NCBI RefSeq assembly: GCF_028550595.1 | Contig: NZ_JAQQGN010000008.1 | Coordinates: 62,001 to 126,000, forward strand | Source: Luteimonas sp. BLCC-B24 | GTDB taxonomy: Bacteria; Pseudomonadota; Gammaproteobacteria; Xanthomonadales; Xanthomonadaceae | Direction of reading: 5' to 3' | Length of the DNA: 64,000 nucleotides | Shown: piece after piece, positions 16,424 through 25,057 of the stretch | Numbering within the stretch: position 1 is the stretch's first letter | Layout of the letters: every line of letters starts with the position of its first letter | Program-made: the position numbers and the translations under genes | The notes under the pieces: generated by a model | The model's input: only the letters and a program-made list of their open reading frames with translations | The model's database searches: none | What the model was told of the DNA's origin: nothing

Positions 16424-16788
16424 CCACGTCGGCGCTGCGCAACATCGGCCCGAAATCGGCCGCGTGGCTGCGCCAGGTGGGTCTGCGCACGCGCGAGGAT
16501 CTCGAGGCCGTGGGTCCGCTGGAGGCCTTCATGCGCGTGCGTCGCGCGGGCTTCAAGCCCAGCCTCAATCTGCTGTATTCGCTGGAAGGGGCGCTGCGCG
16601 ACTGCCACTGGCAGGACGTGCCCGAGGCCCGGCGCCAGGAACTCGTGGCAGCCGCCGAGGCGGCAATCGCGCAGCTGCCCGATCCGCGCGGGCGCCCGGC
16701 CGCCGGGCCGGTCACCACGACGCTGCACGCCGCCCCCGCGCCCGACGAGGCACCGGCCGACCGCCTCTTCGATCGCCAGGACGACTGA
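16420..16788 (+). CDS. TfoX C-terminal domain protein
   Basis: A 122-aa protein consisting of the TfoX/Sxy C-terminal domain (helix-hairpin-helix-like), about residues 1-85: NIGPKSAAWLRQVGLRTREDLEAVG and a central FKPSLNLLYSLEGALRDCHW. The N-terminal TfoX domain found in competence regulators is missing, so direct control of competence is not implied. The tail from about residue 90 is Pro/Ala-rich. It starts with GTG overlapping the msrC stop (GTGA), so it is co-translated with msrC. Confidence 0.85.
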   Translation: MTTSALRNIGPKSAAWLRQVGLRTREDLEAVGPLEAFMRVRRAGFKPSLNLLYSLEGALRDCHWQDVPEARRQELVAAAEAAIAQLPDPRGRPAAGPVTTTLHAAPAPDEAPADRLFDRQDD

Positions 16789-16826
16789 GCGCGGCGATGC
16801 CGCCCGTGCCGCCGGCACCCGCCGCC

Positions 16827-16855
16827 GTGATCCGCTCGGAGACCTGACGTACAAT
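16827..16855 (+). promoter_or_regulatory. Promoter of the cobalamin-receptor transcript
   Basis: A -10 TACAAT (16850-16855) with GTGATC 17 bases upstream (16827-16832). The predicted start near 16862 coincides with the beginning of the riboswitch. Confidence 0.5.
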
Positions 16856-16864
16856 CGCGCCCGC

Positions 16865-17062
16865 TTCGAGGTGATCCCCGGCGTTCGTTCGGTGGATTGA
16901 AACGGGAAGCCGGTGACGACGGTCGCGACGCGACCTCCATTCCGGCACTGCCCCCGCAACGGTAAGCGTGTACAAGGCATCGCATCCGCCACTGTGCTCC
17001 GGCATGGGAAGGCGCGACGCCCGGGCCCCTGCGGCCCACGCGCGAGTCCGGAGACCGGCCCC
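16865..17062 (+). promoter_or_regulatory. Cobalamin (adenosylcobalamin) riboswitch
   Basis: The conserved series of a B12 riboswitch is visible in order: GGTGATCCCC, then AACGGGAAGCCGGTG (16900-16915), CCGGCACTGCCCCCGCAACGG (B12 box, about 16942-16962), GCCACTGTG (16987-16995), GGCATGGGAAGGCG (17000-17013) and the closing GAGTCCGGAGACCGGCC (17044-17060). It precedes a TonB-dependent receptor of BtuB type by about 145 bases. By the known mechanism, ligand binding lowers expression of the receptor. Whether it acts on translation or transcription is not clear: no terminator is obvious between it and the AAGGAG at 17194. Confidence 0.95.
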
Positions 17063-17205
17063 GAAGTCCACTGATTGCGATGCGGCGGGCATCGCGGCGG
17101 CGTTCCGGGCATTGCGTGCCCGGTCGGCAGCCTGTGTCCGCCTGCGCGATCGTCCCGACCGAGCCGTCGCACGTGCGTGGGTGCACGTGCGGCAAGGAGA
17201 CCGCA

Positions 17206-19074
17206 ATGCCGTTCCGACCCCTCACCGTGGCGATCGTCGCCGCCCTCGCCTCGCCGCTGGCCCACGCGGCCACCGCCGCCGATGCGCGCGACCTCGACAC
17301 CGTGCTCGTCACCGCCAACCGAAGCGCAAGCACGCTCGGTGACACCATCGCGCCCGCGCAGGTGATCGACCGCGCCGAGATCGAGCGCACCCAGCCGCGC
17401 GACCTGCCGGATCTGCTGCGCGGCCGCGCCGGCATCGAAATCGCCAACCAAGGCGGCCCGGGCAAGCTGACCTCGATCTTCATGCGCGGCACCGAGTCCG
17501 ACCACGTGCTGGTGCTCGTCGACGGCATCCGGATCGGCACCGCGACGGCCGGCATTCCGGCAATCCAGGACATTCCGGTCGAACAGATCGAACGCATCGA
17601 GATCGTGCGCGGCCCGCGTTCGAGTCTCTACGGCTCGGATGCGATCGGCGGCGTGATCCAGATCTTCACCCGCCGGCACGACGGCGCGCCGAGCCCGCAT
17701 GCGCGCATCGGCGTCGGCAGCCAGTCGCTGCGTGAAGCCAGCGCCGGCATCGGCGCACGCGCGGGCCGTGGCTGGTTCGGCGTGGATGCGGCGGTCCAGC
17801 GCACCGACGGCATCAATGCCTGTCGCGGCTCGGGCACGCTGTTCCAGGGCTGCTTCGTCGACGAACCCGACCGCGACGGCTATCGCAACCGCTCGTTCAA
17901 CCTGCGCGGCGGCGTCGAACTCGCCGAAGGGCTCACCCTCGACGGCAACGTGCTGCACGCCGATGCGTTCAACGAATTCGACGGCAGCATCTTCGGCGGC
18001 AACGAGGCCGACATCGTGCAGCAGGTGGCCGGCGGCACCCTGGTCTATGCACCCTCGACCGATGTACGCCTGACCGCGCAGGCCGGACGCGCCTACGACA
18101 AGTCGACGACCTTCTTCCGCGATGCGGACAGCGGCACGCGCAGCGACGTCGGGCGGATCGACACGCGCCGCGACACCGCATCGCTGCAGGCGGACATGGG
18201 GCTCGCCGACGCCCAGACCCTGAGCCTCGGCTTCGACTGGCAGTCCGACAACGTCGAAAGCGCCACCGCGTACGCGCTGACCTCGCGCACCAACTTCGCC
18301 GTGTTCTCCGACTACCGCGCGCGCTTCGGGTCGCATCGCGTGCAGGCCGGCGTGCGCCACGACGACAACGAGCAGTTCGGCGGCCACACCACCGGCAGCC
18401 TCGGCTGGGGCGTCGACTTCGCGCACGGACTGCGCCTCAACGCCAGCGCCGGCACCAGCTTCAAGGCGCCGACGTTCAACGATCTCTACTTCCCCTACAG
18501 CGCCAATCCGGAGCTGGAGCCCGAGCGGGCGAAGACCGCGAATCTGGGCCTCGCGCAGTACGCCGACGCGTGGAGCTGGACACTGGACGTGTTCGAAAGC
18601 CGCATCGACGATCTGATTTTCCTCGATGCCGCGTTCGTGCCGCAGAACATCCAGCAGGCCCGCATCCGCGGCGCCGAATTCACCGCGTCGGTCACCCTCG
18701 CCGGCTGGGACCTGTCGACGCAGCTCAGCCACGTCGACCCGCGCGACCGCAGCGACAACGCGAATTTCGACAACCTGCTCGCGCGGCGGGCACGCAGCAG
18801 CGGGCGGCTGGACGTCGACCGCGCGTTCGGTGACGTGCGCATCGGCACCACGGTGCGCGGTGCCGGCAGCCGTTACGACAACGCGGCCAACACCGTGCGT
18901 GTCGCCGGCTACGGCACGGTGGACCTGCGCATGGCCTGGGCCTTCCACAGCGACTGGACGCTCGAAGCCCGGGCGACCAACGTCCTCGACAAGACCTACG
19001 AAACGGTCAACTGGTACACCCAGCCGGGCCGCGAATACGGGCTGGCGCTGCGCTGGCGGCCGGTGGCACGCTGA
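17206..19074 (+). CDS. btuB: TonB-dependent vitamin B12 receptor BtuB
   Basis: A 622-aa outer-membrane receptor, the size of E. coli BtuB. The signal peptide is MPFRPLTVAIVAALASPLAHA, followed by a TonB box (LDTVLVTA, about residues 30-37), the plug domain (DLPDLLRGRAGIEI..., SIFMRGTESDHVLVLVDGIRI, RGPRSSLYGSDAIGGVIQI) and a 22-strand-type barrel. The ATG at 17206 has a clean AAGGAG six bases upstream; a longer open frame upstream lies within the riboswitch leader. The riboswitch strongly supports cobalamin or a related corrinoid as substrate. The last residues WRPVAR extend a little beyond the usual terminal aromatic residue. A bidirectional terminator follows. No btuCDF genes are adjacent. 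Confidence 0.93.
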   Translation: MPFRPLTVAIVAALASPLAHAATAADARDLDTVLVTANRSASTLGDTIAPAQVIDRAEIERTQPRDLPDLLRGRAGIEIANQGGPGKLTSIFMRGTESDHVLVLVDGIRIGTATAGIPAIQDIPVEQIERIEIVRGPRSSLYGSDAIGGVIQIFTRRHDGAPSPHARIGVGSQSLREASAGIGARAGRGWFGVDAAVQRTDGINACRGSGTLFQGCFVDEPDRDGYRNRSFNLRGGVELAEGLTLDGNVLHADAFNEFDGSIFGGNEADIVQQVAGGTLVYAPSTDVRLTAQAGRAYDKSTTFFRDADSGTRSDVGRIDTRRDTASLQADMGLADAQTLSLGFDWQSDNVESATAYALTSRTNFAVFSDYRARFGSHRVQAGVRHDDNEQFGGHTTGSLGWGVDFAHGLRLNASAGTSFKAPTFNDLYFPYSANPELEPERAKTANLGLAQYADAWSWTLDVFESRIDDLIFLDAAFVPQNIQQARIRGAEFTASVTLAGWDLSTQLSHVDPRDRSDNANFDNLLARRARSSGRLDVDRAFGDVRIGTTVRGAGSRYDNAANTVRVAGYGTVDLRMAWAFHSDWTLEARATNVLDKTYETVNWYTQPGREYGLALRWRPVAR

Positions 19075-19085
19075 TTCCATCCACG

Positions 19086-19113
19086 AAAAAGCCCCACTCG
19101 CGCGGGGCTTTTT
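19086..19113. terminator. Bidirectional intrinsic terminator
   Basis: AAAAAGCCCC and GGGGCTTTTT pair over 10 bp around an 8-base loop. It serves btuB on the plus strand and the cold-shock gene on the minus strand. Confidence 0.92.
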
Positions 19114-19134
19114 CTTCGTTCTGCCGTGCCGGTG

Positions 19135-19341
19135 TCAGGCCGCCGGCGCCACGCCCGAAGCCTGGGCGCCCTTCGGCCCCTGGGTCACTTCGTAGCTCAC
19201 ACGCTGCCCCTCCTGCAGCGTGCGGAACCCCGACGAATTGATCGCCGAGTAATGCACGAACACGTCCGCGCTGCCGTCCTCGGGCGCGATGAATCCGAAT
19301 CCCTTCGCATCGTTGAACCACTTCACTGTGCCGTATTGCAT
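19135..19341 (-). CDS. Cold-shock domain protein (CspA family)
   Basis: A 68-aa single cold-shock domain that binds single-stranded RNA or DNA and melts RNA structure. RNP1 is KGFGFI (residues 13-18) and RNP2 is VFVHY (27-31); the N-terminal YGTVKWFN is canonical. The ATG at 19341 gives exactly the family length, whereas the frame is open far upstream only by chance. It has its own likely promoter at 19409-19438 and an untranslated leader of about 60 bases, and it shares a terminator with btuB. Cold induction cannot be judged from sequence; many paralogues are constitutive. Confidence 0.96.
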   Translation of the reverse strand: MQYGTVKWFNDAKGFGFIAPEDGSADVFVHYSAINSSGFRTLQEGQRVSYEVTQGPKGAQASGVAPAA

Positions 19342-19408
19342 GAACGTCTGACCTCGTCTGGATACGTGATGGCCGGACATGCATGCAAGGTGCATGGCCG
19401 ACCGCCCG

Positions 19409-19438
19409 AGTATGCAAAGCAATCCGCCCGCCGCGCAA
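19409..19438 (-). promoter_or_regulatory. Putative promoter of the cold-shock gene
   Basis: On the minus strand TTGCGC (19438-19433), an 18-base spacer and CATACT (19414-19409) precede the cold-shock ATG by about 68 bases. Confidence 0.4.
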
Positions 19439-19439
19439 T

Positions 19440-20195
19440 CTAGCCGGCGAGCAGCGCATGCAGCAGCGGCGGAATTCCGGACGAGGCCGCCGCCACATTC
19501 CCGAGCACGTCCTCGAAGGTGATCACCTCGTCGACCTGCGGGCCGGCACCGGCCGCCCAGTTGGCCACGATCGCCAGGCACGCGTAGTCCAGCCCGAGCT
19601 CGCGTGCGAGACCGGCTTCGGGCATGCCGGTCATGCCGACCAGATCGCAGCCGTCGCGGCGCATGCGCGTGATTTCGGCGCGTGTTTCCAGGCGTGGCCC
19701 CTGGGTGGCGCCGTAGCAGCCGCCATCGACGAGCGCCACGCCGGCGACCGCCGCGGCGTCGAGCACACGCCGACGCAGCGCGGGCGTGTAGGGATCGCCG
19801 AAGTCGACGTGCAGCACCTCGGTCCCCGGCTCCTCGCAATAGGTCGACACCCGGCCCCAGGTGTAGTCGATCAGCTGGTCGGGACACGCCAGCACACGCG
19901 GACCGAAGCGTTCGGTGATACCGCCGACGGTGTTGAGCGCCAGTACCCGCGTCGCCCCCAGGGCCTGCAGCGCGGCGAGATTGGCGCGGTAGTTCACCAG
20001 GTGCGGCGGCACCGAGTGCCCCTCGCCGTGCCGGGCCAGGAATGCCACGCGTCTGCCCGCGAGCGTGCCCACACGCACCGGCCCCGACAAGGCACCGTAG
20101 CGCGTGACCGGCTGATGCGGTTCGGCGTCCTGCAGGTCGGCCAGCTGGTAGAGGCCGGTACCGCCGATGACGGCGAGATCGATGTCGAGATTCAT
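19440..20195 (-). CDS. mtnP: S-methyl-5'-thioinosine/thioadenosine phosphorylase
   Basis: A 251-aa purine nucleoside phosphorylase of family 2, which releases the purine from methylthio-nucleosides using phosphate. Phosphate and substrate motifs are visible: GGTGLY (11-16), ARHGEGH (54-60), [12 protein letters not shown] (65-76), NTVGGI and the family-2 end of the site, [30 protein letters not shown]. Pseudomonads carry a homologue specific for methylthioinosine next to nagZ. Here the nagZ-hpt cluster lies just upstream on the same strand, which favours that assignment over a strict MTA phosphorylase. The ATG at 20195 places the first glycine loop at residue 11. mtnA elsewhere in the window also belongs to methylthio salvage. 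Confidence 0.88.
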   Translation of the reverse strand: MNLDIDLAVIGGTGLYQLADLQDAEPHQPVTRYGALSGPVRVGTLAGRRVAFLARHGEGHSVPPHLVNYRANLAALQALGATRVLALNTVGGITERFGPRVLACPDQLIDYTWGRVSTYCEEPGTEVLHVDFGDPYTPALRRRVLDAAAVAGVALVDGGCYGATQGPRLETRAEITRMRRDGCDLVGMTGMPEAGLARELGLDYACLAIVANWAAGAGPQVDEVITFEDVLGNVAAASSGIPPLLHALLAG

Positions 20196-20619
20196 GCAAG
20201 GGCTCGCAGTGGAAAACGGATGCGGACCGCCATTGTCCAACGCGGCGCCGTGAAAGGCAGCCTCCACGCCCGGCGCCCCGGCCCGCAACCCCGGGGGCGC
20301 GCTCGCACGCCCGGTACGGGAGCACGCTCGCGCAGGCGTGTCTGCGGGATCGCGATCGGGGCGACACGGCGCGGCGCTCGTGATCTCTCGTTTCGACTGC
20401 ACCACCCCACGTGTCGCCGCGGCTGCGGCCACACCGCGCCGGCTGGACCGGGCATATCGGACCGGCGGCCGGCCACGTCCGATCGCGGGCGCATGCATGT
20501 GCGTGACGGCTCGCCGGAGCCGCCCGTTCGTGTGCGGGCGCGCCTTGCGAGCGGTCAATCGGCGGACGGGCGACGTCGCTGCGTGGTCAGTCGACGACCG
20601 ACCGTTCCTTGCGGCGCCC
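20196..20619. other. 424-bp gap, no recognised feature
   Basis: Between hpt and mtnP on the same strand. Open frames here lack codon bias and homology I can recognise. No promoter, terminator or clear repeat was identified, although several short GC-rich hairpins are possible. Confidence 0.4.
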
Positions 20620-21180
20620 CTAGTCCGCCAGCGCGTAGATCGCCGGCAGGTTGCGGCCCTGCTCGTGGAAATCCATTCCGTAGCCGAAGACATAGCGGTC
20701 CGGCACCTCGACGCCGACGTATTCGGCCTCGATGCCGTCGACACGGCGGTCATGGTCCTTGGTCGCCAGCACCGCGATGCGCACATCGGTCGCGCCCTGG
20801 TCCTCGCACCAGTGCTTGACGGCCTTCAGCGTATGGCCCTCGTCGAGAATGTCGTCGACCAGCAGGACGCGTCGGCCCTGCAACGGCGTCGCCGGGCGAT
20901 GCAGCCAGGCCAGGCCCGAGCCGGTGGTGTTGCCGCGATAGCGCGTGGCGTGCAGGTAGTCCATCTCCACGTCGATCTCGTTCTCGCCCAGCGCGAACGC
21001 CAGCTGGGCGGCGAACGGCATCCCGCCGTGCATGATCGTCAGGAACACCGGCGGGCGCGCGTCGTCGCCGTAGTCGTCGGCGATCTCGTCGGCCATCGCC
21101 TCGATCGCATCCTCGAGCGCGTCGCGATCGAACAGCAGGTCGGCGGTGTCGAGCACATCGTCGAGGTCGGGCACGTTCAT
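20620..21180 (-). CDS. hpt: Hypoxanthine-guanine phosphoribosyltransferase
   Basis: A 186-aa purine salvage enzyme forming IMP or GMP from the base and PRPP. The PRPP-binding motif VLLVDDILDEGHT has its acidic pair at D109-D110; an earlier flexible-loop region (LHATRYRGNTTGSG) and the base-contacting DRYVFGYGMDFHEQGRNLP near the C-terminus are typical. The ATG overlaps the nagZ stop (ATGA), so the two are coupled. The nagZ-hpt-mtnP order joins cell-wall recycling with purine salvage and is partly conserved in pseudomonads. Confidence 0.93.
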   Translation of the reverse strand: MNVPDLDDVLDTADLLFDRDALEDAIEAMADEIADDYGDDARPPVFLTIMHGGMPFAAQLAFALGENEIDVEMDYLHATRYRGNTTGSGLAWLHRPATPLQGRRVLLVDDILDEGHTLKAVKHWCEDQGATDVRIAVLATKDHDRRVDGIEAEYVGVEVPDRYVFGYGMDFHEQGRNLPAIYALAD

Positions 21181-22163
21181 GCGATATCTCCTGTACGGGC
21201 AGCGGAGGTGCTGCCGGCGACCGCGCCGTCCCAGCCGAGCGGACCACGCCCGATCAGGCCGGCCAGCGCCATGGTGTTGAGCGTGCGGCCCTCGACCGCG
21301 GCCAGCGATTCGGCCACGAGTTCGGGGTGACAGACCAGCACGACGTCGCAGCCCGCGTCGAGATGCGCATCCACGCGCGCCTTCACCCCGCCGGCCGAGA
21401 ACGCCGCGGCCATGCCGATGTCGTCGGAGAACACGACGCCGCGGAAGCCCATCTGCTCGCGCAGGATCGTGTTGATCCACAGCGGCGAATAGCCGGCCGG
21501 TTCCGGCGCCACCTGCGGATAGACCACGTGCGCGAGCATCACCGCATCGGCGCCGGCGTCGATACCGGCCACGAACGGCACCAGGTCGTGCGCGCGGATG
21601 TCGTCGAGACTGCGGTTGTCGACGGCGTCGTCGAAATGGGTGTCCTCGCGCACCGAGCCGTGACCCGGGAAGTGCTTGAGCGTGGCGGCCATGCCAGCCT
21701 CGTGCATGCCCTCGACGTAGGCGCGCGTCAGCGCCGCGACGACGTGCGGGTCTTCGGAAAACGAACGATCGCCGATCGCCAGGTTGCCGTGGCCGACATC
21801 GACGACCGGCGCGAAGCTCAGGTCCACACCGCTGGCGCGCACTTCCTGCGCCATCAGCTGCGCATGCGCGCGCGCTGCGGCGAGTGCGGCTTCAGGATCG
21901 GCGAGGTACTGCGCGCCGAAGCCCGACAGCGACGGCAAGGTGGTGTACCCGTCCTGGAAGCGCTGCACGCGTCCGCCTTCCTGGTCCACGCACACCAGCT
22001 GCGGGCGCGGCGCGGCGTCACGGATCGCGGCCGAAAGCTCGCCGATCTGTGCGCGCGAGGCGAAGTTGCGCTTGAACAGGATCACGCCGGCGCAGGCATT
22101 GTGCTGCAGCCAGTCGCGCTCCTGCGCGGTGAGTTCGGTGCCGGCTACGCCGATCACGAGCAT
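21177..22163 (-). CDS. nagZ: Beta-N-acetylhexosaminidase NagZ
   Basis: A 328-aa glycoside hydrolase family 3 enzyme that removes N-acetylglucosamine from anhydro-muropeptides in the cytosol during peptidoglycan recycling. The catalytic loop KHFPGHGSVREDTH (about residues 162-176) carries the His used as acid/base in NagZ, and the nucleophile region is FSDDIGMAA near residue 245. The chosen ATG at 22163 has GGAGAG upstream and starts straight into strand 1 (MLVIGVAGTELT); the frame is open further upstream without a good site. In many bacteria NagZ products induce AmpC beta-lactamase through AmpR; no such genes are here. Confidence 0.95.
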   Translation of the reverse strand: MLVIGVAGTELTAQERDWLQHNACAGVILFKRNFASRAQIGELSAAIRDAAPRPQLVCVDQEGGRVQRFQDGYTTLPSLSGFGAQYLADPEAALAAARAHAQLMAQEVRASGVDLSFAPVVDVGHGNLAIGDRSFSEDPHVVAALTRAYVEGMHEAGMAATLKHFPGHGSVREDTHFDDAVDNRSLDDIRAHDLVPFVAGIDAGADAVMLAHVVYPQVAPEPAGYSPLWINTILREQMGFRGVVFSDDIGMAAAFSAGGVKARVDAHLDAGCDVVLVCHPELVAESLAAVEGRTLNTMALAGLIGRGPLGWDGAVAGSTSAARTGDIA

Positions 22164-22458
22164 TGCGAGCTCTCCAACATCGCACCGGACGGTGCGGACC
22201 GGCATTGTCGCAGAAGCCACGGGCGCGACGGCCGGCCGACGCGTGCCTGTTCATCGAGGGCGCGGTCCCTCCCACCTGCCATCGGGCAGGCGCGGCGGCC
22301 GGACGATGTCGACGCGGTCCACCGCCCCACCCGTGACCACGCTGATCGCTGCGCGGATGCCGGCAGAATCCACGTGCCGTCCGCCGAATACCTGCGTCCG
22401 CCTTTCAGCGCACGCCTGGTGCTTCCGGGCCGACGCGCGCGGTGCCGGCGCGCAGGCC
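22164..22458. other. 295-bp gap, no recognised feature
   Basis: Between the CYTH gene and nagZ. No convincing reading frame, terminator or repeat was seen. It must hold the nagZ promoter, but no consensus-like element stood out. Confidence 0.35.
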
Positions 22459-22962
22459 TCAGCCGCGCTCCGACGCGCTCCAGTCGCGGAACGGGTGCGC
22501 GGCCAACGCCAGGTTGTAATAGCGCGAGTGCTCGGTGACCTCGGCCCCCAGCCAGTCGGGACGCGCGAACGGCGCATCCGCGGCATCGAGCTCGATCTCC
22601 GCCACCACCAGCCCGGCGTTGTCGCCGAGGAATTCGTCGACCTCCCAGAGGTGCCCGCCGTGATGCACCAGATGGCGGCGCTTCTCGACGCGCCCGCCGA
22701 CGCACAGCGCCAGCAGCGCGTGGGCATCGTCCACCGGCAGGGGCAGTTCGAATTCCTGGCGCGAGGCCCCGAGCTCGCGTGACTTGATGTTGAGAAAGGC
22801 CACGTCGCCTTCGATCCGCACCCGCACCGACGCGTTCTGGGCACCGCTCTGCACGACCGCGAGATCGTTGAGATACCCCTGGGCCATCGGCACCACGCGA
22901 TGCGCCGCGTCGCGCCACGCATCGGAGGTCACGAGAAACTTGCGTTCGATTTCAATGCCCAT
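22459..22962 (-). CDS. CYTH domain protein (triphosphate tunnel enzyme)
   Basis: A 167-aa CYTH-domain protein. The diagnostic EIERKFLV opens the protein at residues 4-11, and later strands carry the expected basic and acidic tunnel residues (SVRVRIEGDVAFLNIKSR, WEVDEFLGDNAGLVVAEIEL). Members of this short bacterial group are inorganic triphosphatases or, less often, adenylate cyclases; the sequence does not separate these. It ends the same-strand run that begins with rlmD, 12 bases downstream of the rlmD stop, so the two are probably one operon. Confidence 0.9.
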   Translation of the reverse strand: MGIEIERKFLVTSDAWRDAAHRVVPMAQGYLNDLAVVQSGAQNASVRVRIEGDVAFLNIKSRELGASRQEFELPLPVDDAHALLALCVGGRVEKRRHLVHHGGHLWEVDEFLGDNAGLVVAEIELDAADAPFARPDWLGAEVTEHSRYYNLALAAHPFRDWSASERG

Positions 22963-22974
22963 CGCCGTGGCTCC

Positions 22975-24312
22975 TCAGCGCTTCTCGAACAGCGCGATCG
23001 ACTCGACGTGCGCGGTCTGCGGGAACATGTCCATCACACCGGCATCGGCCAGGGTCCAGCCGCGCTCGTTGACCAGATAGCCGGCATCGCGCGCCAGCGA
23101 GGCCGGATGACAGCTCACGTAGACGATGCGCCCGAAGCGCTCCAGCGGCAGCTGGCGCAACACGTCGATCGCGCCCGAGCGCGGCGGGTCGAGCAACAGC
23201 TTGTCGAAGCCCTGGCGCATCCAGGCGGCCCCGCGCTGGTCCTGGGTGAGATCGGCCGCATGAAACTGCGCATTCGCCAGGCCGTTGTGCACCGCGTTCT
23301 CCCTCGCGCGGGCGACCAGTCCGGCTTCGCCTTCCACCCCGACCACCTCGCGCACGCGGCGCGCCATCGGCAGGGTGAAATTACCGAGTCCGCAGAACAG
23401 ATCGAGCACGCGATCCCCGGGCTGCAGATCCAGCAGATCGAACGTCCGCGCGATCATCGCCTCGTTGAGCCCGGCGTTGACCTGGATGAAGTCCAGCGGC
23501 CGGAACTTCAGTTCGACATCCCAGGGCGCGAGCCGGAACGCCAGCGCGGGCGCCTCGGGCCACAGCGGATGCACGCTGTCGTTGCCGCCGGGCTGCAGGA
23601 AGACCGCGATGCGATGCTGCTGCGCGAAGGCCAGCAGCGCCGTGGTATCGGTCGCGGACAGCGACTGGAGATGACGGAACACCAGCGCGACGCCATCGAA
23701 GTCCGGACGCGGATCGCCGGCGATGAACTCGATCTGCGGAATCGTGCTGCGCGCGTCCAGGCCGTCGACCAGGCGCGACAGCGCCGGAACGATCGCCGCG
23801 ATCGGCGCGATCACCGTGTGGCATTCCTGCAGGTCGGCGACGAAGCGCGGATCGCGCTCGCGAAAGCCCACCAGGGTCTTGTCCTTCTTGTCCACGCGCT
23901 TGACCGAGAACCGGCCCTTGCGCCGGTAGCCCCAGGCGTGATCGACCAGCGGCGCCATCCAGCGCTTCGGCGTGACGTGGCCGATGCGCTCGAAGTTCTC
24001 GCGCAGCACGCGCGCCTTGGCGACGATCTGCTGTTCGGCATCGAGATGCTGCAGTACACAGCCGCCGCAGACCCCGAAGTGCGCGCAGCGCGGGGTGATG
24101 CGATGCGCGGATGCGCGCGACACCTCCAGCGTCACCGCCTCGTCGAAGCTGCGCGAGCGCGCGAAACGCTGGGCGACCACCTGCTCGCCCGGCAGCGCGC
24201 CGGACACGAACACGGCTTTTCCGTCGGGCAGGCGCGCGACGCCGCGGCCGTCGTGGGTGAGGTCGAGAATGTCGACCTGGAACGGAGTCTGATCGAGACG
24301 TTTACGGGCCAC
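22975..24312 (-). CDS. rlmD: 23S rRNA (uracil-1939-C5)-methyltransferase
   Basis: RlmD (RumA) methylates U1939 of 23S rRNA using S-adenosylmethionine. An N-terminal TRAM domain is followed by an iron-sulfur cluster motif CAHFGVCGGC (Cys-x5-Cys-x2-Cys) with the fourth cysteine in ECHT, the SAM-binding VLDLFCGLGNFTLP, and the catalytic cysteine in YVSCHPASLARD. Two starts are possible: ATG at 24342 (MRPFARSVRH...) or GTG at 24312 (MARKRLDQTPF...). I chose the GTG because relatives begin with MARxR just before the TPF segment; neither has a clear ribosome-binding site. Confidence 0.93.
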   Translation of the reverse strand: MARKRLDQTPFQVDILDLTHDGRGVARLPDGKAVFVSGALPGEQVVAQRFARSRSFDEAVTLEVSRASAHRITPRCAHFGVCGGCVLQHLDAEQQIVAKARVLRENFERIGHVTPKRWMAPLVDHAWGYRRKGRFSVKRVDKKDKTLVGFRERDPRFVADLQECHTVIAPIAAIVPALSRLVDGLDARSTIPQIEFIAGDPRPDFDGVALVFRHLQSLSATDTTALLAFAQQHRIAVFLQPGGNDSVHPLWPEAPALAFRLAPWDVELKFRPLDFIQVNAGLNEAMIARTFDLLDLQPGDRVLDLFCGLGNFTLPMARRVREVVGVEGEAGLVARARENAVHNGLANAQFHAADLTQDQRGAAWMRQGFDKLLLDPPRSGAIDVLRQLPLERFGRIVYVSCHPASLARDAGYLVNERGWTLADAGVMDMFPQTAHVESIALFEKR

Positions 24313-24385
24313 GTGGCGAACGCTGCGGGCGAAGGGCCGCACATTGTCGCAGAACCGCGCACGTGACCCGACCGCCCGGAATGCA

Positions 24386-24409
24386 ACGGGCCGCCATGAG
24401 GCGGCCCGT
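24386..24409 (-). terminator. Perfect hairpin after ydbL
   Basis: ACGGGCCGCC and GGCGGCCCGT form a 10-bp perfect stem with a 4-base loop, about 20 bases past the ydbL stop. The T run after it on the minus strand is poor (TTGCATT), so it may be a terminator or an mRNA-protecting hairpin. Confidence 0.5.
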
Positions 24410-24429
24410 CGAACGCGGCGATGCCGCGA

Positions 24430-25029
24430 TTACTTCTGCTGCCAGCTGCCGCCCTGCTGATACCACCAGCCCGGCCGCGCACTGGCGATCCACTGCCGCG
24501 CGAACACGTCGCGGATCTGCGCCTCCCATTCGGGATGCCCGTTGGCGACCGCGATCTCGCGGTACACCGCCTGGCGATCGCGGTTGTCGTCGGCCACCGC
24601 GGCATTGATCGCGACCCGGTCCTTGATCGGCAACTGCGAGGCGTCGCGCACGACGATCTGGCCGTTGCCGCCGAAGCCCAGCGCCCCGGAATCGAAATGC
24701 GGCCGCAGCGTGCCGTTGAAGCGCTGCTCCATGCGCGACTGGATCGCCTGCACCGCCGGCGTGCGGATGGTGATGTCGGGCGTCTGCGCCTGTGCGCTGC
24801 CGATGCCCAGCAGCATCCAGGCATCGAACCGTGCACCGCGCTGGACCATGCCACCGCCCGGCACGCTCGCTGGCGGCGCCGTCTCGGCGGGCGCCTGCTC
24901 GCCGATGACGTTCTCGACGAACTCGCGCGCGGCTTCCTTGGCCTCCGCAGCCGGGAAATAGACATTGATCGTCACGCATGCGGTCAGCGCCAGCGCGGCG
25001 ACGATCGGCAATCCGGTCCAACGGGTCAT
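24430..25029 (-). CDS. ydbL: YdbL-like (DUF1318) lipoprotein
   Basis: A 199-aa protein. The N-terminus MTRWTGLPIVAALALTAC is a lipoprotein signal with Cys18 in LTAC. The mature start reads VTINVYFPAAEAKEAA; a low-complexity linker follows; the C-terminal about 85 residues match the YdbL (DUF1318) pattern: a helix with NRDRQAVYREIAVANG, then ...ARPGWWYQQGGSWQQK. In E. coli, YdbL is a soluble periplasmic helper of the YdbH-YnbE intermembrane lipid bridge. Here no separate ynbE lies between ydbH and ydbL (28 bases), and this protein is itself a predicted lipoprotein. It is co-transcribed with ydbH upstream. Confidence 0.82.
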   Translation of the reverse strand: MTRWTGLPIVAALALTACVTINVYFPAAEAKEAAREFVENVIGEQAPAETAPPASVPGGGMVQRGARFDAWMLLGIGSAQAQTPDITIRTPAVQAIQSRMEQRFNGTLRPHFDSGALGFGGNGQIVVRDASQLPIKDRVAINAAVADDNRDRQAVYREIAVANGHPEWEAQIRDVFARQWIASARPGWWYQQGGSWQQK

Positions 25030-25057
25030 CGTGGATCTCCGTAAAAAAAAAAGTGGA

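Noticed and set aside
16402-19080. 892-codon open frame antisense to btuB and the riboswitch
   Set aside because: No similarity to any family, and it runs through the riboswitch; composition is typical of GC shadows.
19342-19439. Cold-box type regulatory leader
   Set aside because: The leader is only about 60 bases and no cold-box motif could be recognised.
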